Source: Phascolarctos cinereus
Taxonomy: Eukaryota > Chordata > Mammalia > Diprotodontia > Phascolarctidae
Direction: 5' to 3'
NCBI RefSeq assembly: GCF_002099425.1
Contig: NW_018344227.1
Span: 2,719,001 to 2,783,000, forward strand
DNA: 64,000 bases
Translations under genes and position numbers: made by a program
Part shown: in pieces, positions 13,401-28,000 of the stretch
Position numbering within the stretch: the stretch's first letter is position 1
Layout: each line of letters opens with the position of its first letter
The notes under the pieces: model-generated
Told to the model about the DNA's origin: nothing
What the model saw: only the letters and a program-made list of their open reading frames with translations
Database searches by the model: none

Positions 13401-15970
13401 TTACTGGGCATATACCCCAAGTAAGCCATCAATTAGAAAAAGTCCCCATATACTCCAAAATATTTATAGCAGCCTTTTTTGTGATAGCCAAGAATTGAAA
13501 ACAAAGTAGATGCCCATTGATTGGGGAGTGGCTAAACAAATTACATGAATGTATAAAGTATATGAATGTAATGGAATATTTCTGTACTGTAAGAAATGAT
13601 ATATGTAATGGATACAGAGAAGCACTGAGGGATCTATATGAACTGATGCCCAGTGAAATCATCAGAGCCAAGAAAACAGTATACACGGTAACTACAATGA
13701 TGTAAATGGAAAGAATGAGGACACACCAAAAAGTCAGAAGTAAATGTAGCAAAATTATAAACATTAAGTGGAACTTGAATGAAGAGAGATGAGGAAACAC
13801 CCCCATCTGCCTCGTGGTGGAATTGTAGGGGAATCCACGTTTTCAGACTTTTTCAATATATCTCTGTGGGTTCATTGGTAGAAGGGTTATTGTCACTTTG
13901 TTTTAGTTAAGCAAACTAAGGCCCAGGCAAATGAAGTCACTATATACTACATGTACAATAGGGAACCATTGTAAGCTTTGGAGCAGGGGAGCATTTGGTG
14001 ATCCATGTTCTAAATTAACTTTATAGGAAGGTTTTTTTCCTCCTAAGATAGCCTGTAAATTCTCAGAAGGCTTGCCTTGTATCTGTTTGTCTTCTAGTAC
14101 ACAGATCTACACCCAATAAGTATGCAAAAACCTGACTTTCTGTTCAAATTCTCTCTTACTCCCTTCCACAAATCATATCTTAGTTAAGCTGATTAGCTCA
14201 GAATTCCCTAAAACATATGCTTCCATGATTTCCTCTGCCTGGAATACCCTCCTCATTGCAACTTCTCAAACTACTGCTTAGCCTTTAAGGCACAGCTCAC
14301 ATGGCCATGTCTTCAATGCCTTCCCTCCTGTTCTCCCTGCTCAATACCCTTAGCACATTGACATGGTGCCACTTGTATGGTATAACATTACTGGTTTGTC
14401 TAGTGAGCTTCTTGAAGACATAGGCATCATGTCTAGATCCTCATCCCCTCTCACTTGGACAATTATAATGGCTTCCTAATCAATCTTGCTATATCCAGCC
14501 TCCACCCAGCTGCCAGAAGCAGCTTTCTAAGGCACATCTCTAACTATGGCCTTCCCTTGCTCAAGATTCTTCAGTGGTTCCTCATTGCCTCTAGGGCCAT
14601 ATACAAACCCTCAGCCTGGTTTTTAAGACCCTACAGAATCTGGCTTCAACCTAACTTTCTAGCTTTATCTCATATGTCATACCTCAATGCCTTTAGTAGT
14701 CTGTGTTACAGCCAAACTGGACCATAGAATCTACATGCTGTCTCCCACCTCCATGCATTTAAGTTCAGGTGCCTTCTCTGAGTCTTCTTGTTGTTGATAC
14801 TCTCACCATATTCCAATTCCCCTGTATTTCCTTATCTGTGGAATCTTATATTACTTCTGATAGAATAGGGCAGCTAGGTGGTGCAGTGGATAGAGCACTG
14901 AACTTGGAATCAGGAAAACTCATCTTCATGAGTTCAAATCTGGCCTCAGATACTTACTAGCTGTGTGACCTTGGGCAAGTCACTTCATTCTGTTTGTCTC
15001 AGTTTCCTCATCTGTAAATGAGCTCATGAAGTAAACAGTAAACCACTCCAGTATCTTTGCCAAGAAAACCCTAAATGGGATCACAAAGAGTCAGACATGA
15101 CTGAAAATGACTCAACAAAAAAAAAAATGAGGGCAGTGCCTATTCTTTGTCTTTGATTCTGCATTCCCATGGCCCAACAGAGGGCCTCGTACAGATGGTT
15201 ATTGAGTTGAACTGAACTATATTACTGACAGCACCTTTGTGGAGGGTCTTACACATTATAGGTGTTCATTCAGTATTTGTGAATGGAATAAACTAATACA
15301 GTATCTGTATAGCACATCAGTTCTGTAAAGGGATATAGCATTATTTAGGGAAACATCGTACCAGCTGGATGTTTGGAGGCTGGTTTTAAAGGAGGTATTG
15401 ACCATGACTTGGGAGTGGAGATGGCTTGACCAGGGCAGGGGAAGCAGCAAGCATATGAGCTTGGCATGCAAAGAAAGAATCAGATCCAAGCAGCTTCACT
15501 TCCCATACACCTCAAACTCATGCAGTTGAAGGTGGGGACTAGCAGGCAAAAATCAGTATTTTAGGGCAGGAGTTAAAAGTTAGTGGAGCCTGGCATCAGT
15601 GGGTGGTCAGTGCTCTTCACCTCTGCTATGGGGTGATCCAGTAGAACTGTTTAGGGCTTATGAAGGCCTTGTCTTCATTACTGCTGTGTCACAGAGATTT
15701 CCCAAATCACCACCAGGGCCCAGGATCTGTAAGGTGAAGCAAGTATTCCATGTTGTCAGCTGATGTGCCCAGTGGCGTTATGAGGTGCTTTCTAAGTACA
15801 GAAGCCTATGGGTCTTCCCACTTGGGCACCTTTGTATAGGCTCTTCTCATCCTTGCCTAGTGGAATCACTAACTTCCTCCAAAGCACCCTCCAAAGTCAG
15901 TATCTTCGTACCTTCCTGCAAATTATTTTGTATTTATACATATGTATGTGTGTGTGTGTATGTGTGTGTG

Positions 15971-16027
<57 letters not shown>

Positions 16028-19000
16028 ATAAAGCTAGTAAATAAATATATGTACACACATATATACATATATTTTTGCCATTTTTGTCTGTGTACGCCCA
16101 CCAGTATTCACATGGCCTATCACACTCAATAAATCAAACTTATCACAGTCACTCAATAAATGCTGATTGACTTGAATTGAGGGCCCTATATTCTGGTACT
16201 TCAGAGACATGGTAAACTATAAAGTGCCTTTGTCAATACAAGAGTGGAAGGGACAAGAAAGAATGTGAAAAAAAGCTATGGGACTAAAGCCACATATGAC
16301 AGGGCCCCAGGCTTTTGGGAGGAAAAGACATCCACACCTTGGTAACGCTCATCTCAACTTTTCTCCTGCCTGCAAACCAGCTTGAGAAGATAGGGTTTTT
16401 AGGGTATCCATAAATGTGTTCCAGGATCTTCACCTTGATGGTCCCTAGTTGGGGTTGTGGATTACTTTCTGAATCTCTGAATTTTCAGTTTTGCCAAACA
16501 AATTTCTGTATTGTCAATATTCTCTGTCTCTTTCCCAGAACTATGCTATGCTGGCACTGTGATGAGATTTGATTATGTTTGGCTCAGAGATCACTGTCAC
16601 TCAGCATCTTGCTACAACTCCAAGACCAATCAGCGCAGCTTGGATACTGCTAGTGTGGACTTGGGCATCAAGCCTCAGACTATCCGTATGAATGAGACCA
16701 TGCTCTTTCTCACATGTAAGTAAATTCAGGATTGATAAGTGTAGCCAAGAAGCATTTAATAATAATGATGATAATGATAAGAAGAAGAATCACAGAATTG
16801 GAGAATTGGAAATGATCTTGGTGTGCCATTGAGTCCAATTCCCACTATAACAGATCCAGCAAGTGGTCCTTCAAAGGCCACTTGAAGAGCTCCCAGGAAT
16901 GGAGATCCCACCACCTCTCAAAGCAGCTCTTCCATTTTTGTTAAAAAGTTTGTCCTGATATCAATTATAAATTAGCCTCTTTGCAACTCCTACTCATTGC
17001 TCCTGGTTGTGTCCTTCTCATGAGACAAAACAGATCTAATCCCTGCTCCACATGATCCCCCTGAGTGTTCTCTTCTTCAAGCTCAACTTGCCCAAGTCCT
17101 TCAGTAGATCTTCCTATGGAATGGACTTAAGGCCTTTCACCGTCTTGGTTGCCCATGCCTACAATGGGGAAAGACTGGAGCCAGGCAGACCCACTCAAAG
17201 GCTATTGCAATAGTCCAAGGGTGAGGTGTTGAGGGCCTGCACCAGGGTAGGGGCAATGTCTGAGAAGAGAAGGAAGCATATTTGAGAGATGCTGTAAAGG
17301 TGAAATCGATAGGCCTTGGCAACAGCCTAGATCTGGGGAGTGAAAGTGTGGGGTTCAGGATGATACCTAGGTTGCCAGCCTGAGGGACCAGGAGGATGGT
17401 TGTACCCTCTAAAATAATAGGGAAAGTAGGGCTTAAGGGGAAATATAATGAGTTCTGTTTTGGACATAGGAAAGAGTTTCAGATGTCTCCTAGACATCCA
17501 GTTTGAGATGTCTGAAAGACAGTTGGAGATGTGAAATTGGAGGTCAGAAGACAAACTCTGTCTTATTCACAAGAATAGGAACTTAATCAAAAGCTTTGGT
17601 AAGATTAGATAAACTGTCTCCACAGTATGCCTATTATCCTCTAGTCAAGTGACCCTTTGAGAAAAGAAAATGACGTTAGTCTGGCATGACCTGTTCTCAT
17701 CACTTCCTTCTCTAGGTGTTTGCCAACCATCTCTTGAATGATCTATTATAGATTTTTCACTGAAGTCAAAGTCAAGCTCAGTGGTCTGTACTTCTCTTCC
17801 CTCTTTTGAAAATTGGAACATTTGGCCTTTTCCAATCTTTATTTTTTATTATGTTTTTATTTTTATCTTTTTTATTTTAGAGTTAAAAACTAAAACTTAA
17901 ATATATAATAAGAAAAGAAAAAGAAGCATCTTATAAACTTAAATATTAAAACTTAAATACAAAATAAGAAAAGAAAAAACATGTCATGTGCATAGCAGAA
18001 AGTAAGAGGATTAAATATATGTTCAATAATTCAATAAATAAATAAATTCAAAATATATAGCAGTAAATTTCCATTTCAAGAAAGCCTATGTAATAAATAC
18101 TACACATTGTGTTGACAGCTATCTTTTCTTTGCTCCCTTGTAAGTTTTCTTTTGTTCTCTGTTGTGCCCTTTTTACTTTGTTCTTTTTTCCTCCTTTCTC
18201 ACCCCCCAAAGCTACAATTAAGCACAGATATATTTATACATAGATATATACATGCCTATATACATATATACATACATACAAAAATACATACTTTCCCTAA
18301 CAAATTCTACTCCTGATCTTTGTTTTCATGTTGGCGCATATCTCATTTCCTATCCCTCCTGACTCCTCTACTTTGCTTCTACCCACTACCTTGCCCTCCT
18401 ATTACTTAACCTACCCCCCTATCCCTCCCTTATCCATCCATTCCCATAAATCTAAACACCCTTTTATACCTCCCTTTGACCTATTCCCTCACTCTCCCCT
18501 ATAGAGATCCCTCCCTTATCCTCTTCTTCTCCCTATTCCCTTAGTGTTTTATTTCTTTCTGAATTTAGAAGACTTTTATACTTTTCTGGCCTTTCCCAAT
18601 TTTGTGTTACCATGGCTTTGAAATTGTAAATGTCAGCTCTTCTAGTATCAGAGAATATAGTTAATCTGGGCCAAGTGATTGGTTAAATCGCAGGAGCACT
18701 AGGTGCTTTCTTACATCCCCTTATTTCTCTTACATAGCACCTGTCTTTTGCCATTTTTGACTTGTTACTTTCCCTTTAAAGGCCCCTCTCCTTGCCAGAG
18801 CAAACAGAAGACAGATCAGAATTAAACAGCTCTGCCTTCTTTCTATTGGTAGTTCTGTCCTTTCTTGAGCTTTCTTTTTTTTTTTTTCTGCACTCATAGC
18901 TTGAAAAACTCACACCTTTTTGTTGTCCTTACTTTCCCTTGCTGGCCTCAGTTCTGTCTAAGGGTTAGCACTACTGACTTTATTTTTACCATTGGGTCAT

Positions 19001-22000
19001 ACTCTCACAGTGGAAAGAGTTTTGGAGCTAGAGGATCTCAGTTCAAATCTCAGCTTTGTCACTTAATATCTGGTGATCCTGATCATGTCATTTAGCCTCT
19101 TTGTGCCTCAGTTTCCTCCTCTGTAAAATGAGGGGATTGAAATAGATGACCTTTAAGGTCCCTTTCAACTCTAAACCTATGATTCTTAGAACTGATTAAT
19201 TACTATCCATATGGCCTTTCCTTACTAGAGTTCTGCTGGCACCATGGATAGCTCCTAGCCTGAGCTATAAACCCAGAAGTTGATCTTACCCAGGGAGTTG
19301 GGCCCATATGAATTCATGCTTTGGAGGAATGAACACTATCATGTGGTTGGAGGGTCAGCTGGAAATCCCTTCAGGGCAAAAGGGGGCAGGGAATGGTCAC
19401 CAGAACCAGAAGTACTCTATAAAATTTGGCCAATTTAATTCAAGCTGTTCATAGCCACTCATCCATAGGAGTTCTCCACAAGCCATTCCAAGATGGACAA
19501 GAAAGAATGGTTGGTCTCCCAGCTGCCTAGACAGGTCACATGCTATAATAATAAGGAAGCAAAGCTGCTGCTGAGCAGTTTTATGAAGCTCTTTTCTGCA
19601 GGGAATCAAGCCTCATTAAGCCACTCCCTGCCTCAGTTAATAGCCAGATCCATATATATCCCACTGAAAACATCCTAGCCCTGGCTGCAGAGGAGCCCAT
19701 GAAGATTGGTGGTATCACTAAGATAGGTTTATTAGGAATTGAAATTAGCCAGGAAGATCTGGCACTATGCCAAGAGGCCCATATTTATACTGTGGGTTTT
19801 CTGAAGCACAACTTCCTTGCCAAGGGACTAGAAACCAAATGATACAAGGTGGGTGGGTGGAAAGAGAGAAAGGAGGGTGAGGAGAACAAAGACTTCATGA
19901 TGAGAGGCCCTGAGTAGAACACTACTTTCACACTGCTGGTGTCCCAGGCCCTATTATGCATTCTGGGCCAGTGACTCATGCTCCAAATGGGAACAAAATA
20001 TCATTTATAGGCCATCTAACCCTCAGTGAAAGGCATTTTACTCCACAATTACACAGAAAGCATATTCAATAATGATTCAGCATCATTTCAGGTAGGTGCA
20101 GCTCCCTCCTCATTTGCCACTGTGACACACTCTCAGAATTCAGAAGACTACATGAATTTGTACAGCAATGGATACCTGTCTAACTGGAAGTGCCTAGGAA
20201 GCTGCATCAACACTTTGAGCCTTGGTCGCCTTAGCCTATTAAGTCTCAAGGATAGTTTTGTTGCCTTCTTAGGTAAGTTTTAGGAAAATTAGTCTATACG
20301 ATAGGGACCTTCTTGCCTTTTTAGGCCATTAATTTTTTTTTTTAAAGCACTTGCTACGTACTTACTTACTATGTGCCAACCACTATTCTAAACACTGGGG
20401 ATACAAATACAAAACCAAAACCAGTCATTGCTCTTAAGGGACACTTTTTTAAAATTAATTTTTTTAATCAATAAAAAAAATCACCTTCCCATTTTATCCC
20501 TCCTCTTCCCCAGCCCCCATGAGAAAAATAAAAGTTATAAACAGGCAGAGTCAAGCAAAACAAATTCCCATGTTGGCCATGCCACTAAAACTAAGTCTCA
20601 GTTTCCACTCTGAATCCACTACTTCTCTGTCAGGAGGCCGTGTTTCATCATAAATCCTCTGGAATTATGGACGGTTATTATGGTGATCATAATTCCTAAG
20701 TATCTCAAAGTTGTTTGTCTTTACAGTATTGTTATTGTTAAATTGTTCATTTTGCATCAGTTCTTACAAATCTGTTCAAGTTTTTCTGAAGCCATCCCCT
20801 TCATCATTTCTTATAACACAATAGTATACCATAACTTGTTCAGCCATTCCCCAAAGGATGGGCATCTCCTCAGTTTCCAATTCTTCTACCATAAAAAGCT
20901 GCTATAAATATTTTTGTACATATAGTTTCTTTTCTTCTTTCTTTGACCTCTTTTGTCTATAAAGCTAGTAGTGCTATCACAAGGTATGCACAGTTTAATA
21001 CCTTTTGGGGCATAGTTCCAAATTGCTTTCCAGAATGGCAGGACCAGTTCACAGCACCACCACTAGTGCAGTAACTACCTGTTTTCTCACAGCCCCAATG
21101 GCATTTGTCATTTTTCCTTTTTTTTCTCAACCTTGTCAATCTGATGGTATGAGTTATTTTAATTTGAATTTCTCTAATTATTAGTGATTTAGAACATTTT
21201 TATATGGCCAGTGATAGCATGGATTTCTTCCTCTGAAAACAGCTATTCATATCCTTTGATCATTTATTAGTTGGGGAATGGCTTTTATTCTTATAAATTT
21301 GAATCAGTTCCCTTTATATTTTAGAAATAAGAGCTTAGAGAACTTTACTGCAAATCAGTTTCCTGTTTCTTTTCTAATTAGCTACATTGATTTTGTTTTG
21401 CAAAATTTTCTTGTTATCCCTTGTAAATCCATCTGGCCCTAGGGTTTTTTCTTTGAGAGTTCACTTATGGCCTGTTCAGTTACTTTTTGTGAGATTGAGC
21501 TATTTTAGCTATTCTGTTAATCTGTGCATTTTCTATTTTTGTAAATATTCATCCATTTCATCTAGATTGTCAATTTTATTGGCATGTGATTGGGTAAAAT
21601 ATTTTCTATTAATTTATTATGTGAATTTACCCTTTCATTTGTGATGCTAGAGATTATTTTCTTTTTTAAAAAAAATCAAATTAGTTAATAATAGTTTATT
21701 TTTTTTTCAAAAGAGATAACTAGTTTTATTTGTTAATTTAATTTTTTTTTTGCTTTCAATTTTATGAAGTTCTTTGGTTTTCAAGATATTTATTTTGGTA
21801 TTTAACTAGGGGGTTTTGATTTATTGTTTTTATTAAAGTTTTATAGTTGCACATTGATATGTTCTTTTTCCTTTTTATGGAGGAAGGAGTTTAGAGATGT
21901 AAATTTTCCCCTAATGACTGCATTGGATACATCAGGAAATTATGGTATACTGCTGCTGTCATTATTTTAAATGAAATTACTGATTGATACTATGATTTGT

Positions 22001-25000
22001 TCTTTGACTCATCTGTTCTTTAGAATTAAATTTTTAAATTTCAATTAATTTTTAATTTTTAAAAAGTTTTTATTGATATTTTCTGTTTTTTTTATATCAC
22101 CATAGTATTCCATGTATTCCTCCCTTTCCCCCTCCCCAAGAGTCATCCATCTCATGTGACAGATAATATTTTATAGAAGGAAAAAAAGTCATTACAACTA
22201 ATCAATACATTGGAAAAGTCCAAAAATATGTGTCATATATAACACCTGTGAACTTCCTACCTCCACGAAGGGGTAGGTTTGTGGTGTCCTCTCATATCTC
22301 TTTGTTCTGATCTTGATCTTAATAATTTTATTACAATTGCTTTTGATTTTTTTGTGTCATTGTTTTTTCTACTTACATTATTGTAGTAATGTATATATTG
22401 TTTTCTTGGCTTTGCTGACTTCCCTCTGTATCAGTTTGTATAGATATTTCCATGCTTCACTGTATTCATCGAACACATGATTTCTTACAACACAGTAATA
22501 TAGCATTACGTTGATGTATCATAATTTGTTTAGTCACTCCCTATTCGATGGGCATCTACTTTGCTTCCAATTCTTAGCTATCACAAAAAGTGTTGGTATA
22601 AATGTTTTAGAGTATATGGGGACTTTTTTCTTATCACTGGTTGCCTTGGGGTATAAGACTGGTAATGGAGTCTCTGGGACATTTTAGTGACTTTATCTGC
22701 ATAATTCCAAATTGCTTTCCAAAATGGTCATACCATTTATTTTGTAACTGCAACTTGGTTGAAGCTATTAATTGTCTCAATTAGTATCTTTGCTGATTCC
22801 CTGGAATTTTCTAAGTAAACCATCATATCATCAGCAAACAAGGATAGTTTTATCTCCTCTTTACTTGTCTTTATTCCTTTAATTCCTTTCTCTTGTCTTA
22901 CTGGGCATCCTTATTTCACTCTTGTATTTATTAGAAAAAGTTTTAATTAATTTTAATTCAGTAAGCATTTATAAGTGCCTACTGCCTGCCAGGCACTGTG
23001 CTAAGCATTAGGGATACAAATAAGAAAAAGGATAGTCCCTGCCCTCAAGGGACTTACAATCTAATAGAGGAGGGGAGAAGACAACACACAAAGGGAAGCT
23101 GGAAGGCGGGACCCTGGAGCTGTCCATCATGGGGTGGAGGGGGGCAGTGAGGGATGGAGGGAGTATGTGTCTTGTTTTGTGGAATTGAAGCCAAGCAGAG
23201 CTGCAGATGGAAAGTGGGTTTTGATGTATGTCTGTGTAGTGTCCTTGGGTCTCCCAGTATGGCTATGTTGCTGCTAGTATGGCAGGTGATGAGTGAGCTC
23301 AGGGTTAGTGAGAATTGATGTTCCTATGTTTGTTTTTTGCTTTTTTTTTTTAACCTTTTAGATTCTTGGTGTCCTAGATCATGGAACTAGCTAAGGTTGC
23401 TTTATCTTTGGTGAATAACTTCTGTTTTGGAGAGGTTTGAGAGGTTGTGAGAATCAGAGAACATGTATAATCTACCATCTTATTAGTCACATGACCTGAA
23501 AGTCCAATTAAAAGAACTAGAAAAAAAAGTTCTCAAATAATTTTGTCATTGAAAAAGAAATTGGACAGGCTATGCATGGACTCCCAAAGAAAAATTAAAA
23601 AAAAACCAAACCCTTAGACCAGATGGATTTACAAGCAAATTCTACCAAACTTTTAAAGAACAATCAATTCCAATACTACATAAAGTGTTTGAAAAAATAT
23701 AAAAAGAAGTCTTGCCAAATTCCTTCTATGACACAAATATAGTCTTCATACCTAAAAGAGGGAGAGTTAAAACAGAGAAAGAAACTAAAACCAATATCTC
23801 TAATGAATATTAATAGACATTTTAAAAAATGAAACAGCAAGGATACTACAGTAATATATCACAGATTATATACTATGACTAGGATGGATTTATATTTATA
23901 TATTTATTACATTTATAAAGCAGGGCTGGTTCAATATTAGGAGAACTATAAACATAATTGACCATATTAATAATCAAAACAACAAAAATCATATGGTTAT
24001 ATTAATAGATGCAGAAAAGGCTTTGAACAAGACAGGATACCCATTCCTGTTAAAAACACTAGAAAACAGGAATTAGTGGGGCTTTCCTTAAAAAGATAAG
24101 AAATATCTATCTAAAATGAAGGGTCAGCATCTTTTGTAATTGAGATAAGCTAGAAGCCTTTCCAGTAAGATCATGCATGGGTAAAGGTCCAGTGTCATCA
24201 TTGCTATTCAATATTGTACTAGAAATGCTAGTTATAGCAATAAGACAAGAAAAATAAATTAAAGGAATAAATATAGCCAAAGAAGAAACAAAATTAATAT
24301 TGTTGCAGATGTTATGATGGTTTACTTAGGGAACCATAGAAAGTCAAGTAAAAAAGCTAAATAAAACAATTAATTTCTTCAGCTTCTACTTCAGCAAAGT
24401 TGCAGGATATAGAATAAACACACAAATCATCTGCATTTCTGTATACTACTAACAAAATCCAGTAGGAAGAGATTGAAAGAGAAATTCCATAAAAAATAAC
24501 TATAGAATGTGTAAAGTAATTGGGAGGCTACCTCCTGAGACACACAGGAACTACATGAACATGATTTCAAAACATTCTTTACACAAATAAAGGCAGATCC
24601 GAACAACTGGAGAAATATTTATTGCTTATGAGTAGGCCAAGCCAATATAATAAAAATGAAAATACTCACTAAATCAATTCATTTATTCAGTGCCATACCA
24701 ATCAAACTACCAATCTAGTTTACGGAACTAAAAAAAGTAATAACAAAATTTGTTGAGAGGAATAAAACATCAGGTATATCAAGTGAATTAATGAAAAAAA
24801 AAAGTGGTAAGGAAGGAGGCACAGTGCCTGGTACATGGTAGGTGCTTAATAAATGCTTATTGACTGACTGACAGCATAGTTTCAGGATTTCCTCCATTCA
24901 TCAGTATGCAATCAGAGTGAAGTATCTGGATGGTGGTAATCCAGGTTTGCGCAAGATATGATTGTGATAAAAACAATTGTATAAGGGATTCAAAAATAGA

Positions 25001-28000
25001 TCTGAACTGGTTCACCAAGGAGTTGGGATAGGGAAGGGAGGAGAAGACAGTGTTTTTACTAGGAATCAGTGCTGTATTGTGTCAAAAGCTTTTTCTGCAT
25101 CTATTGAGATAATCATGATTTCTGTTAGTTTTATTATTGATATGGTCTATTATGCTGATAGTTTTCCCAATAATTAACCAGCCCTGCATTCCTAGTATAA
25201 ATCTCACCTGGTCATAGTGTATTATCCTGCTGATAAATTGCTGTAATTTGTTTGCTAATATTTTATTTAATTTTTTGCATCAATATTCATCAGGGAAATT
25301 GTCTTATAGTTTTCTTTCTCTGTTTTAGCTCTTCCTGGTTTAGGAATATTTGTGTCATAGAAAGAATTTTGTAGGACTCCTTCACCTGTTTTGTTTGTTT
25401 GTTTTGGCCAGGCAATGGGGTTAAGTGACATGCCCAGGGTCACAGAACTAGTAAGAGCATTGGATATACATCTTTTCCTCTGAACAATTATGCTCAGTTT
25501 TGCTGGGTACTTGATTCTTGGTTGTAATCCAAGCTCCTTTGCCTTCCAGAATATTATATTCCAAGTCCCTCTATCCTTTAATGTAGAAGCTGCTAAGTCC
25601 TGACTGTGGTTCCTTGATATTTGAATTATTTCTTTCTAGCTACTTGCAGTATTTTCTCTTTGACTTGATAATTCTGGGATTTGGCTACAATATTCCTTGG
25701 AGTTTTCATTTTGGGATCTCATTCAGGAGGTGACTGGTGAATTCTTTCAATCACCATTTTACCCTCTGGTTCTAGGATATCAGGGCAGTTTTCCTTGATA
25801 ATTTCTTGAAAGATGCTTCCCAGACTCTTTCTTTGATCATGGCTTCCAGGTAGTCCAATAATTCCTAAATTATCTCTCCTGGATCTATTTTCCAGATCAG
25901 ATGTTTTTCCAATGAGGCATTTTATATTTTCTTCTATTTTTTCATTCTTTTGATTTTATTCAACTGATTCTTGATGTCTCATAGAGTCATTAGCTTCTAC
26001 TTGCCCAATTCTAATTTTTAAGGAATTATTTTCTTCAGTTAGCTTTTGTACCTCCTTTTCCATTTGGTTAATTCTGCTCTTTAAGGAATTATTTTCTTCA
26101 GTGGATTTTTTTTTTTTTACCATTTGGCCAATTGTATATTTAGGCAATTGAGGTTAAGTGACTTGCCCAGGGTCACACAGCTAGTAAGTGTCAAGTGTTT
26201 GGTCTGAGGTTGGATTTGAACTCAGGTCCTCCTGACTTCAGGGCCAGTGCTCTATCCACTGCACCACTTAGCTGCCCCTCAGGACTCTTTTCTGTAAAGA
26301 AACAGAAATGACCAAGAAGCTCATTTTTTGGCCTATTTTGTGGCTTTTAAAGTTGGGCTCTGCTTCTAGGGCACAGGGGGTGGTGTCCCAAGCTTCTTGT
26401 GCTGAGGGCCAGGGGCCTGATCACTGGGGCCTCAGGTGCTCCCAGCTTGTCTACTGAGCTAGAGTGGCCCACCCTAATCACACCTGTTGTGCCCTTGGTT
26501 CTAGGACTGGAAATTTGCCTTCTGTGCTGGGGCTGGAGCCCCTCACAGCTGGCCTGCTGTGCCACTGGCCTGCTGAGCCAGAAACACAGGGTTTTGGTTA
26601 CTGATCTCTGCCATGGCTAAGAGCCTCCTACAGGCTTGCCTAGACAATTGTCTGTGTTGGGCTGCACTCTCCTTCTACTCAAGTGAGACAGACCTTTCCT
26701 TGAATTCCCTCCAAGTTATCTTAAGCTGGGAAATTGTTTTACTCCATCTTTTTGTAGGTTCTGTTGCTCCAAAATCTGTTTAGAGGCTTGATTTAACATT
26801 GTTTCTGAGGGACACTGGGGAGAGCTGAGACAACTTCCCAGCTTTTCTCAGCCATTTTGGCTCCACCCCTTGGGGCATTGTCTTACTATTATCCCTTTCC
26901 TCACCTGGAGTTTCAGGTTTCTGTTAAGCACTTTTGTTTAATCCTTTACAGACTAAAGAGAATTTATTTTTCAACATCCATCCACTCACCAGGTGAACTT
27001 GAGCCACATCTCTCTGGGCCTCAATTTCCCCATCCCCCTAACAGACAAGGGAGTTTGAACTCTATGGCCTCTGAGGTCCCTTCTAGCTGAAAGCTATTAT
27101 CATAGGCAAAACCCAGAGGAAGTTAGACACTAACAATGTTATTGTATAACAAAGTAAATTATCACATTTTTCTGGACTTAGTGTCATCCACAACGTTACA
27201 CAAACAGAGAAAGTACTTGCTCTCAGATTGTCAGCCATAAGAATGGGTGGGAAGGTGGGAGGCAGGATGGGGGAAACCAACTCAACCATAGCATCCTGTA
27301 TTCTGATATTTCTTCTAGTAAAACAGTAAACTCAAGATCATAATACGTTACAAAGATTTTTTTTCCTAACATATTGACCAACCAACTATAAAAAAAGGAT
27401 GTGGGGGCACATATATCCCTAGGCTAAACATTAAAATGACCTGGAGCACATGATCTGCTTTTCCCAGAAGTTCATTCTTCACTAGCGGTCTCCTGCATGT
27501 CCTGGTTCATAAACTGGAATCCCCAAGCTAGAGAAAGGAGTTAATTAGCTAGCTGTTTCACAGGAGTTTCAGTGTTTCATGCATGACACATGTGCAAATC
27601 AGATTCTTCTACTCAGACCTTTGCAGGTCAGAAGCCCTTGGCCCTCACTGACACAGGGTCATCTAAGCCCTTGTTTGGCATATCTAGGGGATCACATTTG
27701 AGTGTTGGCCCTTCTTCAGTATACTACTGTCATCTTACTTGGGTGTAAACTGACAGTTGAGTTCCTATCTGAAAGTTCTGTCACATTCTTTATGAAAGCC
27801 AGGTCCTGGTCATCCTTGATGATCTTCAGATCTCACTCAACATGCTGAGCTTGAGATGCCAGTAAGAACAAAATCAGAGGTCTGACCATCTCTGTGTGTT
27901 ACGGGAATGGATTGAAAGTGTTCACCATGGGAATTTAAGAGGCTGATGAACTAGGAGGGCAGATTTCCTGAGGGGACATTAATAAAGGTAATGCCTGAGA

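Noticed and set aside
15785-16132. 115-residue open frame with IYIYIY and VCVCV runs
   Set aside because: Translation of the TG/TA microsatellite; no gene context. The same holds for the frame at 44296-44646.
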